A stretch of DNA of 64,000 nucleotides from NCBI RefSeq assembly GCF_017873175.1, contig NZ_JAGGJW010000016.1:124001-188000 (forward strand), written 5' to 3'. Of this stretch, positions 27,614-36,900 are shown in pieces. Made by a program: the position numbers and the translations under genes. Every line of letters starts with the position of its first letter. Positions within the stretch are counted from its first letter, which is position 1. The notes beneath the pieces were generated by a model, which saw only the letters and a program-made list of their open reading frames with translations, had not been told where the DNA came from and did no database searches. The DNA is from Neorhizobium petrolearium (lineage in GTDB: Bacteria > Pseudomonadota > Alphaproteobacteria > Rhizobiales > Rhizobiaceae).

Positions 27614-28410
27614 TGAGAAGCGGTCGGGCGTAGCCCGAGCAATCGATCCAGTGATTCGATTGCAGCGCCGAACGCCCTGAGCCTTAGCGAAGGGCCGAAG
27701 CGGTTGCCTCGCTTTCCGGCCTCATCCAGCGCCTGCCGGGTAGAGAGGTTTCTTGTTTGGGGAAGCCGGTGCGTCCAGCCGATCCCCCTATGGGGGAGAC
27801 GCCCGGCAGGGCAGAGGGGGCTTGCCTAGGAAAATCAGTCATTTGAGAGAAAATTACCCTGGAATCGGTCTCTTTTCATCCCCGCCCTCCAAACCCATGC
27901 CTACAATCTCCGCGTCCCGTTTCGGCTACACCGGTTCAGGCATCGCCGGCGAGATGGGACCGGTGCCCTTTCGGTCTGCCGTTGATGCAGGCGGGTCGTC
28001 AGGGGCTGCGCAGAAAATGGTCCCCCTCTCGTCTGAAAATATGGCGGGGCGTGCCTGTGCGGCACACATGATTGGACCGGCGACTGGTTCTTGCCGAAAG
28101 GCACGAACCTTTCGGAGCGTCCGGCGGTTTCCGCCGCGAGCGCTGCCCTGGCTAAGGTGCCGGTATCCGCGCAGAGGGATCGAAGTTGCGCAGCACAAGA
28201 ACACCGAACGGGACACGTCGCGTGTCACTATAAAAATCTAATTCGAGGCACCCGACGTGTCCCGGCCGAAACAAGAAATACCGAGATCGCCAAGGGCGGA
28301 TTCCGTCCTTTGTCATTCGCGCCCTCGGGTTGGATCCGGCGAGAGGCCCGAGAACCCGAAACGCGCGATTTGGCTCGACTCTTGACGCATTTCGTGTCAC
28401 TCCGCGCATC
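27614..28410. repeat. Repeat-like intergenic mosaic between ygjP-type gene and trpF
   Basis: About 800 bp with no convincing gene. It contains an inverted repeat GCAATCGA-9-TCGATTGC (27639-27663), a segment of the CCCTGAGCCTTAGCGAAGGG kind (27674-27693), a GGGGGAGACGCCCGGCAGGGC segment near 27793, an imperfect hairpin at 28086-28109 and perfect 12-bp arms at 28209-28220 and 28253-28264. Such motifs resemble dispersed intergenic repeats of rhizobia. Open frames across it have the composition of chance ORFs. The trpF promoter must lie near its end. Confidence 0.5.
28209..28264. repeat. Inverted repeat with perfect 12-bp arms upstream of trpF
   Basis: CGGGACACGTCG (28209-28220) and CGACGTGTCCCG (28253-28264), 32 bp apart. 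It is part of the repeat-like gap before trpF. It could be a remnant of a small mobile element or a regulatory hairpin. Confidence 0.5.
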
Positions 28411-29076
28411 ATGAAACCTGATATCAAGATTTGCGGTCTGAAGACCCCGGAGGCTGTCGATCGTGCTGTGGCGCGGGGGGCGACCCATATCGGCTTCATC
28501 TTCTTTCGCAAGAGCCCGCGCAATATCGAGCCGGACATCGCCGGTGAGCTGGCCGACCGTGTTCGCGGCCGGGTGAAGATAGTCGCGGTCACGGTCGATG
28601 CCGATGACGAGGAACTGGACGACATCGTCTCGCTGCTGAGGCCCGATATCCTCCAGTTCCACGGTCATGAAAGCCCGGAACGTATCCTGCATGCGAAGGC
28701 CCTCTACGGCTTGCCGGTCATGAAGGTCTTTTCGGTAAGGGAAGCCGCCGATCTCGACCGGATCGGCCCGTTCATCGGCGTTGCCGATCGTTTCCTGTTC
28801 GACGCCAAGGCGCCTGCCGGCTCCGAACTGCCGGGCGGCAATGGCGTCTCCTTCGACTGGAGCCTGATGGCTTCCCTTGACGAGAGCGTGGATTACATGC
28901 TTTCGGGAGGTTTGAACAAGGATAATGTCGCGCTCGCGCTCGCCTCGACGCGGGCAAGCGGTATCGATGCTTCGTCCGGGGTGGAAAGCGCACCGGGCGT
29001 CAAGGATCCTGGAATGATTGATGCGTTTTTCGACGCCGTCGCGGAAGCCGGGCTTCAAAAGGCGCGCAGGGAGTAG
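28411..29076 (+). CDS. trpF: Phosphoribosylanthranilate isomerase
   Basis: Third step of tryptophan synthesis, Amadori rearrangement of phosphoribosyl-anthranilate. ATG 28411 gives 221 residues starting MKPDIKICGLKTPEA, with the catalytic cysteine in KICGL (Cys8) and the phosphate-binding end SSGVESAPGVKD. It is the first gene of trpF-trpB-trpA, 3 bp before trpB. Confidence 0.97.
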   Translation: MKPDIKICGLKTPEAVDRAVARGATHIGFIFFRKSPRNIEPDIAGELADRVRGRVKIVAVTVDADDEELDDIVSLLRPDILQFHGHESPERILHAKALYGLPVMKVFSVREAADLDRIGPFIGVADRFLFDAKAPAGSELPGGNGVSFDWSLMASLDESVDYMLSGGLNKDNVALALASTRASGIDASSGVESAPGVKDPGMIDAFFDAVAEAGLQKARRE

Positions 29077-29079
29077 AAA

Positions 29080-30300
29080 GTGAACCAGACGCCATTACCC
29101 AATTCGTTCCGATCCGGCCCCGATGAGGACGGCCGTTTCGGCATTTTCGGCGGTCGATTCGTTGCCGAAACCCTGATGCCTCTGATCTTGGACCTGCAGG
29201 GCGAATGGGAAAAGGCGAAGAACGATCCGGCCTTCCAGCAGGAACTGGCCGAACTTGGCGCCCATTATATCGGTCGCCCGAGTCCGCTCTATTTCGCCGA
29301 GCGCCTGACCGAGCATCTCGGCGGCGCGAAGATCTATTTCAAGCGCGAGGAGCTGAACCACACCGGCTCGCACAAGATCAACAATTGTATCGGCCAGATC
29401 CTGCTTGCCAAGCGCATGGGCAAGACGCGCATCATTGCTGAGACTGGCGCCGGCCAGCACGGCGTGGCTTCTGCAACGGTCTGTGCGCGTTTCGGCTTTC
29501 CCTGCGTCGTCTATATGGGCGCGACCGACGTCGAACGCCAGGCCCCGAACGTCTTCCGCATGAAGCTTCTCGGCGCCGAGGTGAAGCCGGTGACCGCCGG
29601 ACACGGCACGCTGAAGGACGCCATGAACGAGGCGCTGCGCGACTGGGTCACCAATGTGGAGGACACCTATTATCTGATCGGTACCGCCGCCGGCCCGCAT
29701 CCCTATCCGGAAATGGTTCGCGATTTTCAGGCCGTCATCGGCAGGGAAGCCCGGGAGCAGATACTTGAAGCCGAGGGCAGGCTGCCCGATCTTGTTGTCG
29801 CCGCCGTTGGCGGTGGTTCGAATGCGATCGGCATCTTCCACCCGTTCCTGGATGATGAAGGTGTCCAGATCGTCGGTGTGGAAGCCGGTGGCCGAGGTCT
29901 TGAAGGCGTCGAACATTGCGCTTCCATCACGGCCGGCAGCCCGGGCGTTCTGCATGGCAACCGGACCTATCTCCTGCAGAATGGCGACGGACAGATTCTC
30001 GAGGGCCATTCCATCTCGGCCGGGCTCGACTATCCGGGCATCGGTCCGGAGCATAGCTGGTTGCACGATATCGGCCGCGTCGAGTATGTGCCGATCATGG
30101 ACCAGGAAGCGCTCGATGCCTTCCAGCTGCTGACTCGCCTCGAAGGCATCATCCCGGCGCTCGAACCGAGCCATGCGATCGCTGAAGTGATCAAGCGTGC
30201 GCCGAAGATGCGCAAGGACCAGATCATCGTCATGAATCTCTCCGGTCGCGGTGACAAGGACATCTTCACCGTCGGCAAGATCCTTGGCATGGAGCTCTGA
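29080..30300 (+). CDS. trpB: Tryptophan synthase beta chain
   Basis: PLP enzyme condensing indole with serine. GTG 29080 gives 406 residues, with the PLP lysine in HTGSHKINN (Lys99) and the GGGSNAIG phosphate-binding loop. It is followed after one base by trpA, with which it forms the alpha2-beta2 complex. Confidence 0.98.
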   Translation: MNQTPLPNSFRSGPDEDGRFGIFGGRFVAETLMPLILDLQGEWEKAKNDPAFQQELAELGAHYIGRPSPLYFAERLTEHLGGAKIYFKREELNHTGSHKINNCIGQILLAKRMGKTRIIAETGAGQHGVASATVCARFGFPCVVYMGATDVERQAPNVFRMKLLGAEVKPVTAGHGTLKDAMNEALRDWVTNVEDTYYLIGTAAGPHPYPEMVRDFQAVIGREAREQILEAEGRLPDLVVAAVGGGSNAIGIFHPFLDDEGVQIVGVEAGGRGLEGVEHCASITAGSPGVLHGNRTYLLQNGDGQILEGHSISAGLDYPGIGPEHSWLHDIGRVEYVPIMDQEALDAFQLLTRLEGIIPALEPSHAIAEVIKRAPKMRKDQIIVMNLSGRGDKDIFTVGKILGMEL

Positions 30301-30301
30301 T

Positions 30302-31141
30302 ATGACCGCTCGTATGGACAACCGTTTCGCGGCCCTCAAGGCTGAAGGCCGCCCCGCCCTGATTACCTATTTCATGGGCGGTGATCCGGATTTCGACACC
30401 TCGCTCGGAATCATGAAGGCGCTTCCTGAAGCCGGCGCCGATATCATCGAGCTCGGCATGCCTTTTTCCGATCCGATGGCCGATGGTCCGGCGATCCAGA
30501 TGGCCGGTCAGCGGGCGCTGAAGGGCGGACAGACGCTTAGCCGGACTCTTGAACTTGCGCGGAAATTCCGCGAGGGCGACGATAAGACCCCGATCGTCAT
30601 GATGGGCTATTACAACCCGATCTATGTCTATGGCGTCGACCGGTTCCTGGATGATGCGCTGGCCGCCGGCATCGACGGCCTGATCGTCGTCGACCTGCCG
30701 CCGGAGATGGATGATGAACTCTGCATCCCGGCGCTGAAAAAGGGCATCAACTTCATCCGCCTTGCGACGCCGACGACCGACGACAAGCGCCTGCCGGCGG
30801 TCCTGAAGAATACGTCCGGCTTCGTCTATTACGTCTCGATGACCGGCATCACCGGTTCGGCCTTGCCGGATCCGTCGCTCGTTTCGAGCGCCGTCAACCG
30901 CATCAAGGGGCACACGAACCTGCCGGTCTGCGTCGGCTTCGGCGTCAAGACGGCCGATCATGCCAAGGCGATCGGTGCGGCAGCCGATGGCGTTGTCGTG
31001 GGTACGGCAATCGTGGCGCAGATCGCCGGTAGCCTGACCAGGGACGGCAAGGCCGGCCCGGATACCGTCGCCTCCGTCGCTACGCTGGTGCGGGGTCTTG
31101 CGACCGGTGTACGTGCAGCACGCCTTGTTGCCGTCGAATAA
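30302..31141 (+). CDS. trpA: Tryptophan synthase alpha chain
   Basis: Cleaves indole-glycerol phosphate to indole and glyceraldehyde 3-phosphate. ATG 30302 gives 279 residues. The catalytic glutamate lies in DIIELGMPFSDP (Glu50) and the catalytic aspartate is Asp61 in MADGPAIQ. It is coupled to trpB; accD follows after 42 bp, the usual trpFBA-accD-folC order of alphaproteobacteria. Confidence 0.98.
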   Translation: MTARMDNRFAALKAEGRPALITYFMGGDPDFDTSLGIMKALPEAGADIIELGMPFSDPMADGPAIQMAGQRALKGGQTLSRTLELARKFREGDDKTPIVMMGYYNPIYVYGVDRFLDDALAAGIDGLIVVDLPPEMDDELCIPALKKGINFIRLATPTTDDKRLPAVLKNTSGFVYYVSMTGITGSALPDPSLVSSAVNRIKGHTNLPVCVGFGVKTADHAKAIGAAADGVVVGTAIVAQIAGSLTRDGKAGPDTVASVATLVRGLATGVRAARLVAVE

Positions 31142-31183
31142 TCCGCCCACATTAGGCTCGAATTCCAACAGGAGTACGCCCAA

Positions 31184-32074
31184 GTGAACTGGCTCACCAA
31201 TTACGTCCGGCCGCGCATCAACTCCATGCTGGGCCGCCGCGAGGTTCCGGAAAATCTCTGGATCAAGTGCCCGGAAACCGGCGAGATGGTCTTTCACAAG
31301 GATCTGGAGGAGAACAAGTGGGTCATTCCCGCTTCCGGTTTCCACATGAAGATGCCTGCCAAGGCGCGGCTTGCCGATCTTTTCGACGGCGGCGTCTATG
31401 AATCGCTGCCTCAGCCGAAGGTTGCCCAGGATCCGCTGAAATTCCGCGATTCGAAGAAATATGTCGACCGTCTGAAGGACAGCCGTTTGAAGACGGAGCA
31501 GGAAGACACGATCCTTGCCGGTGTCGGCCAGGTTCAGGGCCTGAAGCTGGTTGCCGTCGTGCATGAGTTCAATTTCATCGGCGGCTCCCTCGGCATGGCG
31601 GCCGGCGAGGCGATCGTCAAGGCCTGCGAGCGGGCTTTGGCGGAAAAGTGCCCGCTGGTCATCTTCCCAGCCTCGGGCGGCGCGCGCATGCAGGAAGGCA
31701 TCCTGTCGCTGATGCAGCTTCCCCGCACCACGGTCGCCGTCGATATGCTGAAGGAAGCGGGTCTGCCTTATATCGTCGTGCTTACCAACCCGACTACGGG
31801 GGGCGTCACCGCCTCCTATGCCATGCTGGGCGATGTCCATATCGCCGAACCCGGCGCAGAGATCGGCTTTGCCGGAAAACGCGTCATCGAGCAGACGCTG
31901 CGGGAAAAGCTTCCCGAGGGTTTCCAGACGTCGGAATACCTGCTCGAACACGGCATGGTCGATATGGTGGTGAAACGCCACGATATCCCGGCAACGCTCG
32001 CGAAGCTTCTGAAGATGCTGACGAAACAGCCGGTCCAGGATGCGCTTCCGGTGCCCGTTGCGGTCAGCGCCTGA
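31184..32074 (+). CDS. accD: Acetyl-CoA carboxylase carboxyltransferase subunit beta
   Basis: Beta subunit of the carboxyltransferase that makes malonyl-CoA for fatty-acid synthesis. GTG 31184 gives 296 residues with the crotonase-like core (GGARMQEG, TTGGVTASYAMLGD). The N-terminal zinc ribbon is degenerate: of the four expected cysteines only Cys29 is present, with Thr32, Ile48 and Ser51 at the other positions. It lies between trpA and folC. Confidence 0.96.
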   Translation: MNWLTNYVRPRINSMLGRREVPENLWIKCPETGEMVFHKDLEENKWVIPASGFHMKMPAKARLADLFDGGVYESLPQPKVAQDPLKFRDSKKYVDRLKDSRLKTEQEDTILAGVGQVQGLKLVAVVHEFNFIGGSLGMAAGEAIVKACERALAEKCPLVIFPASGGARMQEGILSLMQLPRTTVAVDMLKEAGLPYIVVLTNPTTGGVTASYAMLGDVHIAEPGAEIGFAGKRVIEQTLREKLPEGFQTSEYLLEHGMVDMVVKRHDIPATLAKLLKMLTKQPVQDALPVPVAVSA

Positions 32075-32119
32075 TCGCCGGGGAATTGATCGGGACTATC
32101 GAAGGGCCGGAGCGGCGGT

Positions 32120-33472
32120 ATGACTATCATGAACGAGGCCGCAGTGAGCGAAGCCGAGAAGGAAATCGAGCACTTGATGACCCTTCATCCGAAGGGTTTC
32201 GACATGTCGCTGGACCGGATTACACGACTCCTGGAGGTTCTCGGTAATCCGCATCTCAAGCTGCCGCCGGTCATCCATATCGCCGGCACGAACGGCAAGG
32301 GGTCCGCGACGGCCTTTTGCCGGGCGCTCCTCGAAGCCGGGGGCTACTCGGTGCACGTCGATACGTCGCCGCATCTGGTCAACTGGCACGAGCGTTATCG
32401 GATCGGCATGAAGGGTGGCCGGGGTCAGCTCGTGTCGGATGCTGATCTCGCCGATGCGCTGCGCCGTGTCGGGAAGGCGAATGCCGGCCAGCAGATCACG
32501 GTCTTCGAGATTCTGACGGCGGTGAGCTTTCTCCTCTTCTCCGAAAAACCAGCTGATGCGGTTATCCTCGAAGTCGGCATGGGCGGGCGTTTCGACTCCA
32601 CCAATGTCGTCCCGAACCCTGCCGTTTCGGTCATCATGCCGATTGCACTCGACCACCAGGCCTATCTTGGGGACAGAGTTGAATTGATCGCGGCGGAAAA
32701 GGCCGGCATCATGAAGCGTGGCCGGCCGGTCGTCGTCGGTTATCAGGAATTCGAGGCGGCGCGCGACGTTCTTGTATCGACAGCTGAACGGCTCGGCTGC
32801 CCGGCTTCCGTCTACGGTCAGGACTTTACCGCCCACGAGGAATTTGGCCGGCTGGTCTATCAGGACGAGTTCGGACTTGCCGACCTGCCTCTCCCGAAAC
32901 TGCCCGGCCGGCATCAATATGCCAATGCGGCGGCGGCGATCCGTGCGGTCAAGGCGGCGGGCTTCACCGTTACCGAAGCAATCATGGAAAAGGCCATGAC
33001 CACCGTCGAATGGCCGGCTCGCCTGCAGAAGCTGACTGAAGGCAACCTGCTGGGGCATGCGCCTGAAGGATCGGAAATCTGGATCGACGGCGGCCACAAT
33101 CCCTCTGGCGGCGAGGTGATCGCCGAGGCGATGGTGGCCTTCGAGGAGCGCCAGCCACGGCCGCTCTATATTATCGCCGGCATGATCAACACCAAGGACC
33201 CGGTGGGTTACTTCCGTGCCTTCACCGACATTGCCGAACATGTCTTCACGGTACGGATTCGCGGCAGCGATGCGGCGTTGGATCCGGTTGTTCTGGCACA
33301 TTCGGCCTATGATGCGGGCCTGGTCGCCGAGCCGGCCGGTTCGATCGTGGAAGCGCTGCAGGAGATCACCCGCCGTCAGGTGCCGGGCAGTCCGCCGCCG
33401 CGCATTCTGATCGGAGGCTCGCTTTATTTCGCCGGCAATGCATTGGCCGATAACGGCACGCCGCCGACCTGA
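32120..33472 (+). CDS. folC: Dihydrofolate synthase / folylpolyglutamate synthase
   Basis: Mur-ligase-type enzyme adding glutamate to dihydropteroate and to folates. The 450-residue protein has the ATP-binding motif IAGTNGKGS at 54-62, DTSPHLVNWHERYRIG and the late DGGHNPSGG. The start could also be Met4 (32129). It is the last gene of the trp-accD-folC run and ends before a bidirectional terminator. Confidence 0.96.
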   Translation: MTIMNEAAVSEAEKEIEHLMTLHPKGFDMSLDRITRLLEVLGNPHLKLPPVIHIAGTNGKGSATAFCRALLEAGGYSVHVDTSPHLVNWHERYRIGMKGGRGQLVSDADLADALRRVGKANAGQQITVFEILTAVSFLLFSEKPADAVILEVGMGGRFDSTNVVPNPAVSVIMPIALDHQAYLGDRVELIAAEKAGIMKRGRPVVVGYQEFEAARDVLVSTAERLGCPASVYGQDFTAHEEFGRLVYQDEFGLADLPLPKLPGRHQYANAAAAIRAVKAAGFTVTEAIMEKAMTTVEWPARLQKLTEGNLLGHAPEGSEIWIDGGHNPSGGEVIAEAMVAFEERQPRPLYIIAGMINTKDPVGYFRAFTDIAEHVFTVRIRGSDAALDPVVLAHSAYDAGLVAEPAGSIVEALQEITRRQVPGSPPPRILIGGSLYFAGNALADNGTPPT

Positions 33473-33492
33473 TCCCTCAGGGATAGGCAATA

Positions 33493-33524
33493 AAAAAACG
33501 GCTGCAGGGATACAGCCGTTTTTT
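33493..33524. terminator. Bidirectional terminator between folC and trxA
   Basis: Perfect 12-bp arms AAAAAACGGCTG (33493-33504) and CAGCCGTTTTTT (33513-33524) with an 8-base loop. It serves convergent folC and trxA. Confidence 0.93.
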
Positions 33525-33548
33525 CATGAGGTCACTTCACTTTACAGC

Positions 33549-33869
33549 TTAAGCGGCGCTGGAAATCCAGGCCGAAAGGGCGGTTTTCGGAGCGGCGCCA
33601 ACCTTGATGTCGGCGACTTCGCCACCCTTGAACATGGCGAGCGTCGGGATCGACCGCACGCCGAACTGGGCAGCCAGTTCAGGATTTTCATCGATATTCA
33701 GCTTGGCGACCTTGACCTTGCCGGCAAGCTCGATGGCAATTTCTTCAAGGCTCGGGGCGATCATCTTGCACGGACCGCACCATTCGGCCCAGAAATCCAC
33801 GATGACCGGCTCGGCGGAGTTAAGGACTTCGGCCTGGAAATTGCTGTTATCGACTTTCACGGTAGCCAT
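33549..33869 (-). CDS. trxA: Thioredoxin
   Basis: General disulfide reductase of the cytoplasm. The start at 33869 (MATVKVDNSNF) gives 106 residues with the active site WCGPC at 30-34 and the cis-proline segment IPTLAMF. An upstream in-frame ATG would add 11 non-conserved residues. It is 72 bp downstream of addA and probably has its own promoter. Confidence 0.97.
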   Translation of the reverse strand: MATVKVDNSNFQAEVLNSAEPVIVDFWAEWCGPCKMIAPSLEEIAIELAGKVKVAKLNIDENPELAAQFGVRSIPTLAMFKGGEVADIKVGAAPKTALSAWISSAA

Positions 33870-33941
33870 AGGGCTCTCCTTCACGATTCTCTGTTGAACC
33901 AAATGTGAGACGCGCGCTCAAAATTTTCAATGGCCGTCATC

Positions 33942-36900
33942 TCACTTTGTTTTGAGTTCCGCAAGCGAGCGCGACAGAAGGTCCGGCGGCAGCGAGATCA
34001 CCATAGCCGATTCGGTATAGACCAGCATGCATTCAAAGGTCTTGTCGGGATAAAGCGGCGTCAGGATTTCGCGATAGATGGCAAGCTGGGCGCGGTGCGC
34101 AAGCGGCACCTCGTCCGGCCCTTTCGGCGGCACACGGTTGGTCTTGTAGTCGAGGATGATGACCCGGGTCTCGGTCACCACCAGCCGGTCGATCCGGCCG
34201 GAAATCGCGTAGTCCTTCCCCTCGAGCGTCAGCGTTCCCATAATCGAGACTTCCGGCTGACTTCGCTCGGAAAAGATCGGTCCGAGCTCTTCATGCGCAA
34301 GCACGGACATGACGGAGGCGACGAGGCTCTCCCGCTCCGTCGCCGGCCAGAAGCGGGCGGCTCGCTCCACATAGCGCAGTGCGGCCGCCTCCCGCTCATG
34401 CCGAGGGAAATCCGTCAGCATCTGCAGCATGCGATGGACGAGTTTTCCTTTTTGAAGTGCAAGCCCGGCCTTTTCCCTCTCACTGAACAGCGGCGACGTG
34501 ACGATAAGGTCGTCCGCCTCGTCATCGATCATTGTACCGGCCCCGGATGGGCTTAAAGGCCTCGGCAGCATCTTTTGAGCCGGCACGGGGCGGAAGAGGA
34601 TTGGCGGCAAAGGTTGTTTCTCGCCTGACGTGGTTTCCTTCTGCTCCGCCCTGGCAACGCGGCTGTAAGATGCGGGCAGCCGCCACTTGAAGCCGTCCCA
34701 CTCGCCATCCGCGCCTGTGAATTGCGCAGGGCTGCAATGCTGCTCGTCGGCGGCAAGCGCCGCCGAGATCATCGATTGCCAAGTGCCCGGGTTTTCTCGG
34801 CTGCCCCTGTAGCCGCAGACGATCAGCCGGTCGGCAGCCCGCGTCATACCCACATAAAGCAGCCGGCGATATTCCTCCTCCGTCGCTGTCCTGATCCGCT
34901 CGTCATCGGCTGTCGTGAGGGAGTTGCTGATTGTTTTACCCGGCACCCAGGCCGGCACTTCCCCATTGCCGGTCCGTAGCAGGCGAAATTTCGGCACGTG
35001 CGAGGAGATGAAGGCTTTCGAGCCGCTATCCACCAGGAAGACGACAGGTGCTTCCAGACCCTTGGAAGCATGCACGGTCATGATTCGGACTTCGTTGCGG
35101 CCGCCGTCCTGCTCGCGTTTTACCTCCGGAGATTCGAGTTCCAGCGTCGAGATGAAGGCTTGCAGGCCGGGCAGGCCACTGGTCTCATGGTCAAGCGCGA
35201 AGGTCAGGAACTCGTCTAGGATATCGCCGGCCTCGGTGCCGAGCCGGCCAAGGAATTTCCGCCGCCCGCCATATTGGCCGAGAATCCGGGCAAAGAGATC
35301 GTGCGGGCTGAGTTGCCGCGAAAGAGCAAGCAGATGATGCAGCCGGTCTGACGCATCGCGAAAACGCAGCGGTTGTTCATCGGCGAGCCGGTTGATCTGG
35401 TCCCATGCGCCGATCCCGTCCGACCGAAGCGCTGCGACTTCGAAGATGTCTTCTTCCGAGAGATTGAAGAGCGGGCTTTTCAGGAGCGCCGCGAGCGAAA
35501 GGTCGTCCTGCGGCAGAAGCAGGAAGCGTCCGAGCGCCAGCAGATCTTGCACGGCGATATGGCTGGTCAGCCGCAACCGGTCGGCACCGGCGACCGGAAT
35601 GTTGTCACGACGCTTCAGCGCCCGGGTCAGCGCATTGACGAAAGCATCGCGTTTGCGGACCAGAACGAGGATGTCGCCGGGCTCGACCGGCCGTTCGACA
35701 CCCTTTTCGATGATCGTCTCCCTGCCGATCATCTCACCGATCCGATTGGCGATCCGGCTTGCGAGAATCGCCGATGGCGCCTTGTCCGGTGTTGAATCAA
35801 AGGGAGCCGTCCAGTCTTCCTCTCGTTCGGAAACTTCCGGTACCACGACGTCCCAAAGATCCACCGCGCCGGGATGGCCGATGCGATTGGACCGGTGCTG
35901 CACTGGCTCGCCAAGCGCGCTGAGACCCTTGGCATTTTCTTCCAGCGAGAACACTTGATCGACGGCGGCAAGAACATCGGCCGTGGAGCGGAAGGAGAGC
36001 GGCAGCCGAACCGAATGGAACGGTTGTCCGCTCGCCATTACCCGTTTTTCCGCTTCGCCGCGTTCTTCCGCAAATCGCTCCGGTCGCGCGCCTTGGAATG
36101 AATAGATCGACTGTTTCTCGTCGCCGACGGCAAAAATGGTGCGGCGTGCCTCCCGGGCACTGGCGCCCGAATAGAAGTCTTCCGCGAGCGACTTGATCAC
36201 CGTCCACTGGATGGGACTTGTGTCCTGTGCCTCATCGACGAGGATGTGGTCGATGCCCTGATCGAGCTTGTAATGCACCCAGGCGCCGACGCCGTCGCGG
36301 GTGAGCAGATCGGCGGTGCGGGCGATCAGGTCCTCGAAATCGAGCAGGCTGCGCTGTTTCTTCAGGTCCTCGTAATCGCCGTTCAGCCGCTCGGCCAGCG
36401 TCAGCGCCGCCTTGGTGGCGGAAAGCATGCGCGCGATTCGCAGCCGGTCACGGCAGGCCACGACATGGGTGCGGGCGCAGTCGATCGCGTCTGCAAGTTC
36501 CGGCGCGGTCGTCACCATCGCCTTTGCAACAAGCGAACTGTCCGCTTTCGGTTTACCCTCGCGCGTCAGAAAGATCTGGTCGAGATATTGGACGCGTTTG
36601 AAGAGGTCCGGCTCCCTGGCGGCCATCCGAAGGCCATAGGCGACCTCGGTCACTTTCTGACCACCCTTCTGGTCCGCGAGTGCCAGATAGAGGTCGAGTG
36701 TCAGGCCGGAAAGGCCGGGCAGCGGCCAGTAGCAGGCTGCGATGCTCTGCTCCGTATCGGCCGGATCGAGCCCAAAGGCGCGCTTCAGTTCAACGCCGAT
36801 GCCGCCCTGCCGTTCGGCTCGCGCGATAAAGCGGCGAATCACCGTGCGGTTGGCGATGATGTCGGACAGCAGCGTTTCGAGGCCGAACTCGTCGCCGAGA

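Noticed and set aside
27753..28241. Open frame of 162 codons in the gap before trpF
   Set aside because: Composition is Arg/Gly/Pro/Ser-rich with no domain, it runs through inverted repeats, and it has no ribosome-binding site. It looks like a chance ORF over repeat DNA.
30266..31981. 571-codon minus-strand open frame across trpA and accD
   Set aside because: Antisense shadow of two certain genes in high-GC DNA; no protein family features.
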